This document shows positions 43,095-50,532 of a DNA stretch of 64,000 nucleotides, piece by piece (the first letter of the stretch is position 1; every line of letters begins with the position of its first letter). Position numbers and translations under genes: made by a program. The stretch is from NCBI GenBank assembly GCA_964420285.1, contig CAYQTE010000021.1, positions 8,440 to 72,439 of the forward strand, written 5' to 3'. The notes beneath the pieces are model-generated. The model was not told where the DNA came from, searched no databases, and worked only from the letters and a program-made list of their open reading frames with translations. This DNA comes from CAYQTE01 sp964420285 (GTDB taxonomy: Bacteria > Planctomycetota > Phycisphaerae > Tepidisphaerales > Tepidisphaeraceae).

Positions 43095-44912
43095 ATGTCA
43101 CGCATTGATTCGCCACTGATTGGATCGGGATCGCAGGAGGAGGTCGACTTGCGCGTTCAGGCGCTGTTCGATCTGGGAACATCGCGCGGATATCTGACCT
43201 ACGAGGAATTGAACGAGAGGCTGCCGGACGAAGTCGTCTCGCCGGACAAGCTGGATTCCCTGCTCATGATGATCGATGAGATGGGGATCAAGCTGATCGA
43301 CGACATGGACATTTCGGAATTTCAGAAGACCCCGCGCAAGGTGAGCAAGCCGAAGCTGGCATCGGCCGCCGCCGCCGCGGTGGTGGTCGCGCCGACGCGA
43401 GCGCCCGTGGCGCCGGTGGCGCCGGCCCCCGCGGCCGAGCCGGACGCTCCGGAAGTTGAAGGCGATGACGACGATGATGATGAAGTGGATCTGAATCTGG
43501 ACGCCGAACTGGCCGAGGCCAGCACCAAGCGGATCGACGATCCGGTGCGGATGTATCTGACGCAGATGGGTGAAATCCCGCTGCTGACGCGGGTTCAGGA
43601 AATCGCCCTTGCCAAGAAGATCGAAATCACCCGCAAGATTTTCCGCTCCAAGGTGCTGGAGAGCGATTACTGCCTGCAATCGACAGTGGAAATTCTCCAG
43701 CAGGTGGATGATGGCGATCTGCCGTTCGATCGGACGATGAAGATTTCCACGGCCGAGGACCAGGCCGACAAGAGCACGATCGGGCAGCGCATTCCGACGA
43801 ACCTGGAAAGCGTGCGGAAGATGCTGGCGCGGAACCGCGAGGAATGGGATTCGCTTCGCAGCGCGCGGGGCCCCAAGGAGGAGGAGGCGCTTCACCTGGC
43901 GATCCGCCGCCGCCGCCGCCGCAGCGTCAAGCTGCTGGAAGAGCTTTCGCTGCGCACCAGCCGGGTGACGCCGCTGATGAAGAAGCTGTCGAGCATCTCG
44001 ACGAAGATGATCGAGCTCGAGCTGCGCATTGATGAACTCAAGAAGCTCAAGGAGCCGGGCGAGGACCTGGAAGTCTGCCGCGAGGAACTGAGCGGCCTGG
44101 AAGACCTGGTGCTGGAAGACGCACAAAACCTGCACCGCCGGGTGGTGGCGGTCCGCAAAATTTACAACAAGTACGAGGACGCCAAGCGGAAACTGTCCGG
44201 CGGCAACCTGCGGCTGGTCGTTTCCATTGCCAAGAAATACCGCAATCGCGGGCTGTCGTTCCTGGACATCATCCAGGAAGGGAACACCGGCCTGATGCGC
44301 GCGGTCGACAAATACGAATACCGCCGCGGGTTCAAGTTCAGCACCTACGCGACGTGGTGGATTCGCCAGGCGATTACACGGGCCATCGCCGATCATGCCC
44401 GCACGATCCGCATTCCCGTTCACATGATCGAGACCATGAGCAAGCTGCGGAACATTTCCAAGCAGCTCATGCAGGAACTGGGCCGCGAGCCGACCATCGA
44501 GGAAATCGCCAAGCGCGCCAAGATGTCGGTTTCGGAAACGCGGCGGGTGCTGAAGATCAGCCGCCATCCGATCAGCCTCGACCGCCCCGTCGGCGAGAGC
44601 GAGGACAGCTATTTCGGCGATTTCATCGAGGACGAGAAGGCCGACAACCCCGTGGAATCGGCCACGCAGGAGATGCTCAAGGACAAGATCGAGCAGGTTC
44701 TCAAGACTCTCACCTATCGCGAGCGCGAGATCATCAAGTTGCGCTATGGCATCGGCGATGGATATACGTACACGCTGGAGGAAGTCGGCCGGATTTTCAA
44801 AGTGACCCGCGAACGCGTGCGTCAGGTTGAGGCCAAGGCGATCCGGAAGCTTCAGCATCCGGTGCGGGCGCGGAAGCTGGAGGGTTTTTTGCCGGGCGGA
44901 ACACCGAGGTAG
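43095..44912 (+). CDS. rpoD: Primary RNA polymerase sigma factor RpoD (sigma70)
   Basis: The 605-residue protein has region 1.1 at about 15-90, an Ala/Pro/Val-rich then acidic linker (residues about 92-145), and region 1.2 (DDPVRMYLTQMGEIPLLT). A non-conserved region follows. Region 2 has GNLRLVVSIAKKYRNRGLS, DIIQEGNTGLMRAVDKYEYR and FSTYATWWIRQAITRAIADH. Region 4 has LTYREREIIKLRYG and TYTLEEVGRIFKVTRERVRQ. It is the housekeeping sigma factor, directing transcription from TTGACN/TATANT promoters like those proposed here. It is probably cotranscribed with dnaG. Confidence 0.96.
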   Translation: MSRIDSPLIGSGSQEEVDLRVQALFDLGTSRGYLTYEELNERLPDEVVSPDKLDSLLMMIDEMGIKLIDDMDISEFQKTPRKVSKPKLASAAAAAVVVAPTRAPVAPVAPAPAAEPDAPEVEGDDDDDDEVDLNLDAELAEASTKRIDDPVRMYLTQMGEIPLLTRVQEIALAKKIEITRKIFRSKVLESDYCLQSTVEILQQVDDGDLPFDRTMKISTAEDQADKSTIGQRIPTNLESVRKMLARNREEWDSLRSARGPKEEEALHLAIRRRRRRSVKLLEELSLRTSRVTPLMKKLSSISTKMIELELRIDELKKLKEPGEDLEVCREELSGLEDLVLEDAQNLHRRVVAVRKIYNKYEDAKRKLSGGNLRLVVSIAKKYRNRGLSFLDIIQEGNTGLMRAVDKYEYRRGFKFSTYATWWIRQAITRAIADHARTIRIPVHMIETMSKLRNISKQLMQELGREPTIEEIAKRAKMSVSETRRVLKISRHPISLDRPVGESEDSYFGDFIEDEKADNPVESATQEMLKDKIEQVLKTLTYREREIIKLRYGIGDGYTYTLEEVGRIFKVTRERVRQVEAKAIRKLQHPVRARKLEGFLPGGTPR

Positions 44913-44928
44913 GGGAGATGACTTGGTG

Positions 44929-44948
44929 ACAAGGTGACTTGGTGACAC
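44929..44948. repeat. GTGACAAG octamer repeats after rpoD
   Basis: Units of the form ACTTGGTGACAAGGTGACTT and GGTGACACGG follow the rpoD stop, the same family as at 11282-11396 and 13276-13320. The 165-base gap before the FliN-like gene holds nothing else clear. Confidence 0.55.
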
Positions 44949-45077
44949 GGCGAGCAGTATCACCCTGCCATCCTGCCCGGGCGAGAGGATTTTGGCAAAC
45001 GAGCACTGGCGGCATCGGCCGGGTGTCGATATAGTCCATGGACTGCCGCTCGCAACGGATTGCCAACGGAGGTACGG

Positions 45078-45392
45078 ATGCCTGTCCTGACAGCCAATTC
45101 CCGCGTTGCTTCACCTGATTCCAACGGCGAACTGGATCGCATACTTCAATTGCAGGTGCCGGTGATCGTGCGCCTCGCCGGGCGAAAACTGGCCCTGAGC
45201 GAGGTCATGCGGCTGGGGCAGGGCTCAATCATCGAATTCTTCAAGCGTAGCGACGAACCCCTGGAGTTGCTGATCAACAACCGCGTGATCGCCCTGGGCG
45301 AGGCGGTGAAAGTGGGCGAGAACTTCGGCTTGCGCATCACCCAGATTGGCGATACGAGATCACTGGTCCGTTCGATGGGCTCAAGCGCCTGA
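45078..45392 (+). CDS. FliN-like flagellar switch protein (SpoA domain)
   Basis: ATG 45078 with ACGGAGG at 45066-45072 gives 104 residues. The SpoA domain is LQVPVIVRLAGRKLALSEVM, LGQGSIIEFFKRSDEPLELL and NNRVIALGEAVKVGENFGLR. FliN forms the C-ring and binds CheY-P or FliH; related SpoA proteins work in type III secretion. It is short and lacks an N-terminal extension. It stands alone after rpoD instead of in a flagellar operon. FlgM, elsewhere in the window, supports a flagellar genome. Confidence 0.88.
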   Translation: MPVLTANSRVASPDSNGELDRILQLQVPVIVRLAGRKLALSEVMRLGQGSIIEFFKRSDEPLELLINNRVIALGEAVKVGENFGLRITQIGDTRSLVRSMGSSA

Positions 45393-45455
45393 CGGACCTG
45401 CCGCAAAAAATGGAATGCGGCCAAGTCGCAATGCAGCATCCCAGCACACTGTCGC

Positions 45456-45552
45456 GATAGAAAGGCGGCCCCCCCTCCCGCCTGTCTTCGCTACACCTGC
45501 GCTCGCCTGAGAATTGCCTTCTTCATGCAATCTTCAGGTTCATCTAACTTAC
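45456..45552. repeat. 97-bp structured repeat, copy 1
   Basis: The sequence starts GATAGAAAGGCGGCCCCCCC and ends TTCAGGTTCATCTAACTTAC. It matches copy 2 (47071-47167) without gaps at about 85 of 97 positions. AGGCGG pairs with CCGCCT, and CCTGAGAATTGC pairs with GCAATCTTCAGG with one G-U pair and one mismatch. An AT-rich tract follows. It lies between the convergent FliN-like and PQQ-repeat genes. Confidence 0.75.
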
Positions 45553-45628
45553 TCTCCCGGCCGCTCGTTGTTGAGAAAAAAATATTCCGATTGAAATTAC
45601 GCCTGAACGCCGTGGCAAGGCCGCCGTT

Positions 45629-46888
45629 TCAGTGACCAAGTTTCAGGCACGTCACCTGATCGACACCGCCGGCCACGCACGAATTGCGGGCGTAGATCAT
45701 GCCGTTGGCCAGCGTAGGCGCCGTCCAGTCCTTGGCCGTCAGAATGTTGACCCGGCCGAGTTCCTTGTAGGCGTCACTGGACGCGGCAACCAGAACCAGA
45801 TCGCCCTTGGGGGTCTGGACGAGGAGTTTGTCGCCCACGAGGAGGAGTCCGCCCTGCGAGCCAAAGCCCTTTTGGCTCCATTTCACGGTGCCGGTCATGA
45901 TGTCCAGGCACGCCAGCGGGCCGCTGTTGTCGTTGTGGTTGAACAGGCCGTAGATATAGCCGTCGCGGTATACCGGCGTGGACCAGAGCGACATATTCTG
46001 CCGGGTCGTGTGCCACAACTCCTTGGCGGTCCACTTCTGGCCATCCTTGCTGATCTGGCAGGCGGCGGCGCCGATGTTGTAGCCGTTGGAGCAGTAGACC
46101 ACGTCGCCGTTCTTGCCGCCGACCACGGGCGATGAGCAGGTGGCGGTGGCAACCGGCTGGGCGAAAGTCCAAAGAACATCGCCAGTCGTGGGATCCACGG
46201 AGACCAGGCCATTGGCCATGAAGCAGATCGCCTGAAGCGTGCCCTTGATGGTGGCAATGGTCGGGGTGGCGTAGGTGTAGGAATAATTGGTCTTGGCCCA
46301 GGCCAATTCGCCGGTGTCCTTCTTGTAGGCGAGGATGCCCTTGCCCGGCCCGCCGCCGGTCACCAGAACCAGATCGCCGATCACCAGCGGTGATGAGGCA
46401 CTGCCCCACTTGAGCGGCTTGCCGCCCTGTTCGCTAATGACATCATGATTCCAGACCGGCTTACCGGTTTCGAGTTCGAGACAGAACAGCTTGGTGTAGG
46501 TGCCGTAGACGTAGACGTGCTTGCCGTCGATGGCCGGCGTGCTGCGCGGGCCGTCGCCGTTGGCGTCCTTGATGGTCTTGTCGATGCGGGTGCTCCAGGC
46601 TTCCTTGCCGGTGGCGGCATCGAGGCAAACGCAATATTCGTCCCCGGCGCGGTCGCTCATGAGGAAGGCCTTGGCGCCGACGACGGCAATCTGACCGAAC
46701 GAATCGCCGATGGAGGCTTTCCAGACGAAGGTGAGGGCAAGCTTCTCAAGCGGGACGGTTTCGGCAATGCCGTCATCATTGGGACCACGATATCGCGGCC
46801 AGTCGGCGGCGTTGGCCGAACCGGCAATGCCGGCGACAAAAGCCAGGGTGGCGGCAACGGTCAACGCAAGACGGATTGATCTGCTCAT
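45629..46888 (-). CDS. Exported PQQ-repeat (beta-propeller) protein
   Basis: ATG 46888 gives 419 residues. The signal peptide is SIRLALTVAATLAFVAGIAGSANA with cleavage near residue 27. The mature protein begins ADWPRYRGPNDDGIAE, typical of planctomycete outer-membrane PQQ-like proteins. Repeats of the type LDAATGKEAWSTRI, LETGKPVWNHDV, KDTGELAWAKTN, DPTTGDVLWTFAQ and DIMTGTVKWSQKG build the propeller blades. No PQQ-enzyme active site is evident, so it is probably a scaffold or binding protein. It is bracketed by the two 97-bp repeats. Confidence 0.88.
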   Translation of the reverse strand: MSRSIRLALTVAATLAFVAGIAGSANAADWPRYRGPNDDGIAETVPLEKLALTFVWKASIGDSFGQIAVVGAKAFLMSDRAGDEYCVCLDAATGKEAWSTRIDKTIKDANGDGPRSTPAIDGKHVYVYGTYTKLFCLELETGKPVWNHDVISEQGGKPLKWGSASSPLVIGDLVLVTGGGPGKGILAYKKDTGELAWAKTNYSYTYATPTIATIKGTLQAICFMANGLVSVDPTTGDVLWTFAQPVATATCSSPVVGGKNGDVVYCSNGYNIGAAACQISKDGQKWTAKELWHTTRQNMSLWSTPVYRDGYIYGLFNHNDNSGPLACLDIMTGTVKWSQKGFGSQGGLLLVGDKLLVQTPKGDLVLVAASSDAYKELGRVNILTAKDWTAPTLANGMIYARNSCVAGGVDQVTCLKLGH

Positions 46889-47268
46889 GAACAACCCCGC
46901 CATCGCCGTGGGCAACGCTGCTGATTTGGGCGGTATTCTAACACCGCTCATCACCCAGCTTGGGCAACACTAAGCCACGGATCGGTTCGAGAGGCGCGTC
47001 CGCCTCGCGGATACACCGCAACCAACCAAATACGGCCAACCCGCAAACCATCATTCTAACGCAATGTGGTGATAGAAAGGCGGCCCCCCCTCCCGCCTGT
47101 CCTCGCTACAACTGCGCCCGCCTGAAGATCGACATCTTCATCCAATCTTCAGGTTTAATTAACTTACGCGCGCACCTCCAGGATGTTGCCACAAAGAAAT
47201 ATTTTTCTTTCAGCGGCTAATCTGCAAATGCGGCCAATTGCCCGATTTCCTGTTTCCTGGCACGAAAA
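46889..47268. other. Intergenic stretch holding repeat copy 2
   Basis: The 380 bases between the PQQ-repeat gene start and the end of the GGQ-protein gene contain the 97-bp repeat at 47071-47167 and an AT-rich tail with AAATATTTTTC near 47208. No gene is evident in the rest. Confidence 0.5.
47071..47167. repeat. 97-bp structured repeat, copy 2
   Basis: This copy has the same orientation and exact length as copy 1. CCTGAAGAT pairs perfectly with ATCTTCAGG, and the AGGCGG/CCGCCT hairpin is fully conserved. Read on the minus strand it would be a hairpin followed by GGCGG..CCGCC and TTTCT, loosely terminator-like. It sits upstream of the PQQ-repeat gene and downstream of the GGQ gene. Confidence 0.75.
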
Positions 47269-47859
47269 TCAGCTTTTCAGCGTCTTAAAGCCCATTGCCG
47301 CCCTTTGGTGACTGATTTCCGCCCATGCGGCTGGATCTTCGCTCAAGGCGCCCGTCAACGCCGATGTCGACATTCCGAGCGAGCGGGCCGCATCGGACAC
47401 GCTCCACTTTGTGGCCGCCAAAACGTCCAGAATCAGGCCCAATGTGCCAAGATCGATCCCTCGGCGATGAACAATCCGAAATCGGCCATGCCCCGGCGTC
47501 TCTTTGCCAAACCAGGCCGGCCGAATGAAGGCAGACAGATCAATCTCTTGGCGCAAAGCGATCGTCATGCGATGGCGAAGCCGGGCCAACGCTTGCTCGC
47601 GGTTAACGCTCTGCTTTCTAGACTCGTTGGCGATGGCGGATATTCCCGTCGGCAGATGCGTCAGCCGGATTGCCGAACTTGTCTTGTTCCGTTTCTGCCC
47701 ACCCGGCCCGCTGGCGCGAAAAGCCTCCCATCGACAGTGGCGCAAGAGTTCGGCATCCGGCCCCGTCCGGGCCAGCCGGGCCGTCCGAGCTTCAGGAGCC
47801 GCCGCCGGCTCCCTCGATGACTCGCTGTTTTTCACAATCTCGGATTTTAATGGAAACAT
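47269..47859 (-). CDS. Release-factor-like GGQ protein with C-terminal helix-turn-helix-like segment
   Basis: ATG 47859 gives 196 residues; a GTG at 47880 is also possible. The GGQ domain is RASGPGGQKRNKTSSAIRLT followed by PTGISAIANESRKQSVNREQ, as in stalled-ribosome rescue hydrolases (ArfB/PrfH type). The C-terminus (LGLILDVLAATKWSVSDAARSLGMSTSAL, in two parts) looks like a helix-turn-helix. ArfB instead ends in a basic tail that enters the mRNA channel. It may release peptides from stalled ribosomes. The role of the C-terminal part is unknown. Confidence 0.85.
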   Translation of the reverse strand: MFPLKSEIVKNSESSREPAAAPEARTARLARTGPDAELLRHCRWEAFRASGPGGQKRNKTSSAIRLTHLPTGISAIANESRKQSVNREQALARLRHRMTIALRQEIDLSAFIRPAWFGKETPGHGRFRIVHRRGIDLGTLGLILDVLAATKWSVSDAARSLGMSTSALTGALSEDPAAWAEISHQRAAMGFKTLKS

Positions 47860-47906
47860 ATCGAATACTTCCGCGATCACTATCGAAATCTTAATGCAAG
47901 ACTAAC

Positions 47907-47930
47907 AATTGGCGTTTAGGCTTGCCAATT
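47907..47930. promoter_or_regulatory. Inverted repeat upstream of pstS
   Basis: AATTGGC (47907-47913) and GCCAATT (47924-47930) are perfect inverted arms with a 10-base spacer, ending 2 bases before the AAGGAG ribosome site of pstS. It could be a leader hairpin or an operator. A clear PhoB box is not seen. Confidence 0.4.
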
Positions 47931-47943
47931 CAAGGAGAAACGA

Positions 47944-49017
47944 ATGACAAGGCTACATGTTTTTGCGGCGGCGATTGTGCTCCTCATCGGCTCATCCATG
48001 GCGGCGGCCCAGGTCCACCTGAGCGGCTCGGGGGCTACCTTCCCACAACCACTCTACGAGCGCTGGGTTGCTGAATACCAGAAGACCCACCCCAACCTCA
48101 AGATCGACTACGGCGGCGGCGGCTCGGGCAAGGGGATCAAGGACATCACCGCCAAGGTCGTCGATTTCGCCGGTTCCGATGCCCCGATGGCCGCCAGCGA
48201 ACTCAAGGATGCCGGTGGTGCTGACGGCCTGGTCGAATTCCCGACCTGCGCCGGCGCTGTCGTCCCCGCCTATAACGTGCCCAACCTCACCAAGGAACTT
48301 CAGTTCGACGGCCCCACCATCGCCGACATCTACATGGGCAAGGTCACCAAATGGAATGATCCGGAAATCGCCGCGCTCAACCCCGGCGTGAAACTCCCGG
48401 CCCAGGCGATCACACCCGCCTACCGCAGCGATGCCAGCGGCACCAATTTCGTCTTCACCAGCTATCTGGCCACCCAGAGCGCGGACTTCAAGAAGACCAT
48501 GGGCCCCGGCGCCAAGCAAGTCACCTGGCCCGTCGGCCAGGGCGGCAACGGCAACCCCGGCGTTGCGGCCATCGTCAAGCAGACCGCCGGCGCCATCGGC
48601 TACATCGAGCAGAACTACGCCGATCAGAACAAGATCGACTTCGGCACCGTCAAGAATAAGGCCGGCGGCTTCGTCAAGGCGACTCCCGATGCCGTCTCCC
48701 TTGCCGGCGTTGAAGCCGCCAAAACCCTCAGCGGCAACCTGCTGGCCACTGATTTGTGGAACCAGCCCGGCGAGAAGGTCTATCCGATCAGCAGCTTCAC
48801 CTACATCATTGTTTACAAAGACCTCAAGAGCGTGAAGACCAAGGAACAGGCCCAGGCCCTGGTCGATTTCCTCTGGTGGGCCATGCACGATGGACAGAAG
48901 ATCAACTCGTCCATCGACTACGCCCCGCTCAATGACGCCGTTCAGGCCAAGGTCGAGGCGGCGCTCAAGACGATCACCTACAACGGCCAGGCCCTCACGC
49001 CCGCCGGTTCCAAGTGA
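47944..49017 (+). CDS. pstS: Phosphate ABC transporter substrate-binding protein PstS
   Basis: ATG 47944 with AAGGAG gives 357 residues. The signal peptide is RLHVFAAAIVLLIGSSMAAAQ. The mature part begins VHLSGSGATFPQPLYERWVA. Phosphate-contact motifs include IDYGGGGSGKGIKDI, VDFAGSDAPM and RSDASGTNFVFTSYLA. It delivers periplasmic phosphate to PstCA. Strong hairpins separate it from pstC. Confidence 0.96.
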   Translation: MTRLHVFAAAIVLLIGSSMAAAQVHLSGSGATFPQPLYERWVAEYQKTHPNLKIDYGGGGSGKGIKDITAKVVDFAGSDAPMAASELKDAGGADGLVEFPTCAGAVVPAYNVPNLTKELQFDGPTIADIYMGKVTKWNDPEIAALNPGVKLPAQAITPAYRSDASGTNFVFTSYLATQSADFKKTMGPGAKQVTWPVGQGGNGNPGVAAIVKQTAGAIGYIEQNYADQNKIDFGTVKNKAGGFVKATPDAVSLAGVEAAKTLSGNLLATDLWNQPGEKVYPISSFTYIIVYKDLKSVKTKEQAQALVDFLWWAMHDGQKINSSIDYAPLNDAVQAKVEAALKTITYNGQALTPAGSK

Positions 49018-49032
49018 TCTCGTGCGATCAGT

Positions 49033-49106
49033 CCGGCCGCTTGCTGGACGGCCGGGTCGTCGGTTAGATAACGCCGCGGCGGAATGCCTCAACCTTCCGC
49101 CGCGGC
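49033..49106 (+). promoter_or_regulatory. Tandem hairpins between pstS and pstC
   Basis: CCGGCCG/CGGCCGG (49033-49055) is followed by a 12-bp perfect stem GCCGCGGCGGAA/TTCCGCCGCGGC (49073-49106) with a 10-base loop. The second hairpin ends 6 bases before the pstC ATG, which has no Shine-Dalgarno sequence. The arrangement could stabilise pstS mRNA or reduce expression of the permease genes. Confidence 0.6.
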
Positions 49107-49112
49107 CATTTT

Positions 49113-50522
49113 ATGAGCCAGGACGCACCGAAACCGACTGATCCATTGCCGGCACGGCCCCAGGCGTCGGCCTCCGAACCGTTGTTCCGCAACAGTCTCT
49201 CATCGCGTCGTCTGGGCGGCGACGCCATCCTGCATACACTGACCAGCGGCAGCGCCATAATCATCCTGCTCATGGTTGCGGCGCTTCTGATTGTTCTCTT
49301 CTTCGCCTCCACGCTGACCATTCGTCAATTCGGCGCGCGGTTCCTGACCAGCCAGGATTGGCGATATCAGGAGGTCCAGGCCGACAAGCGCGACGCCAGC
49401 GGCAACTTTGTCTTCGACGCCGACGGCAACCGTGTCAAGGAAACGCAAGAACCCAGTTTCGGGGCGCTACCCTTCATTTTCGGAACGGCCGTCTCTTCCG
49501 CCATCGCGCTGATCGTTGCCGTCCCCCTGAGCTTCGGCGCTGCCATGTTCCTGGCGCGCGTCGCGCCGGCGTGGATGGTTCCGCCGGTCTCGTTCCTCAT
49601 CGAGTTTCTCGCCGCCATACCGAGCATCGCCTACGGAATCTGGGGGTTGTTCGTTCTGGTTCCCCTGCTGCAGAATTACGTCGAGCCGTGGCTCTTCCGT
49701 CAGTTCATGCCCATCCGATCCATCTCCCTGAACAATGCGACGTTCGAGGATCCCAACCCCGGCGATGGCGCCGCCACGTTCAAGGCGACGATCACGTGGG
49801 ATACGGACGTGACTTCGCGTGGCACGATCACTTACGTCGGACCCGCGGCCCGTGGAGGCTCGATCTTCGCCGTCGTCGGCTCGCACACCTACGGCGATGA
49901 AGGCACATATCCCGTCAGCGTCGTGGTGACCAAAGACGGCAAGGACTTCGCCACGGTCTCCCAGGATGTAACCGCCGTCGCCAGGCCGCCCCCGCGGGGA
50001 ATGCGATGGCTGTTCTTCACGACCAACCCCGTCACGAACCAGCCACAACAGATCGCCACCAACGGCCGCGACATGCTCTGCGGCGGCCTGGTGCTGGCGA
50101 TCATGATCGTGCCGATCATCACCGCCATCAGCCGCGAAATCCTTCGCCAGGTGCCGCGGAATCAGATCGAAGGCACGGTCGCCCTGGGCGCCACCTGGTG
50201 GCAGAGCTCCAAGGAGATGCTCAAATATTCCCGCAGCGGCCTGTTCGGCGCCGTTATTCTTGGCCTGGCCCGCGCCGCCGGCGAGACCATGGCCGTCACC
50301 ATGGTCATCGGCAACAACAACCACATCAGCGCCTCGCTGTTCTCCCCGGGCCAGACGATGGCCAGCCTGCTGGCCCAGGAATTTCCCGACGCCTCCAGCG
50401 CCCTGCAATACTCGGCCCTCAGCGAAGTCGCTTTGATCCTGCTGGTCATGTCCCTGCTGTTCAACATCGTCGCTCGCTACCTGGTCGTTGGCAAAGGCGG
50501 TCGCACCGCTTCGTCGCTTTGA
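49113..50522 (+). CDS. pstC: Phosphate ABC transporter permease PstC with Ig/PKD-like periplasmic insertion
   Basis: The 469-residue protein is about 150 residues longer than usual. Membrane segments start near residue 45. PALPFIFGTAVSSAIAL and FLAAIPSIAYGIWGLFVL are PstC signatures, and the coupling helix region is EGTVALGATWWQSSKEM. Residues about 201-292 (49713-49988) are an inserted beta domain ending in GSHTYGDEGTYPVSVVVTKD, typical of PKD/Ig-like repeats. It sits in the loop after the third segment, which should face the periplasm. A smaller insertion lies near 85-112. The pore core seems intact. Confidence 0.93.
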   Translation: MSQDAPKPTDPLPARPQASASEPLFRNSLSSRRLGGDAILHTLTSGSAIIILLMVAALLIVLFFASTLTIRQFGARFLTSQDWRYQEVQADKRDASGNFVFDADGNRVKETQEPSFGALPFIFGTAVSSAIALIVAVPLSFGAAMFLARVAPAWMVPPVSFLIEFLAAIPSIAYGIWGLFVLVPLLQNYVEPWLFRQFMPIRSISLNNATFEDPNPGDGAATFKATITWDTDVTSRGTITYVGPAARGGSIFAVVGSHTYGDEGTYPVSVVVTKDGKDFATVSQDVTAVARPPPRGMRWLFFTTNPVTNQPQQIATNGRDMLCGGLVLAIMIVPIITAISREILRQVPRNQIEGTVALGATWWQSSKEMLKYSRSGLFGAVILGLARAAGETMAVTMVIGNNNHISASLFSPGQTMASLLAQEFPDASSALQYSALSEVALILLVMSLLFNIVARYLVVGKGGRTASSL

Positions 50523-50532
50523 GACAAACACC

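Noticed and set aside
43098..44963. 621-codon minus-strand open frame opposite rpoD
   Set aside because: Antisense to rpoD, whose sigma70 regions are unmistakable.
45000..45077. Sigma28 promoter for the FliN-like gene
   Set aside because: GTCGATAT resembles part of a sigma28 -10, but no matching -35 TAAA lies at the right distance.
47881..47932. PhoB box upstream of pstS
   Set aside because: CTTAATG and CTAACA words with about 12-base spacing are only a loose match; not enough to claim a Pho box.
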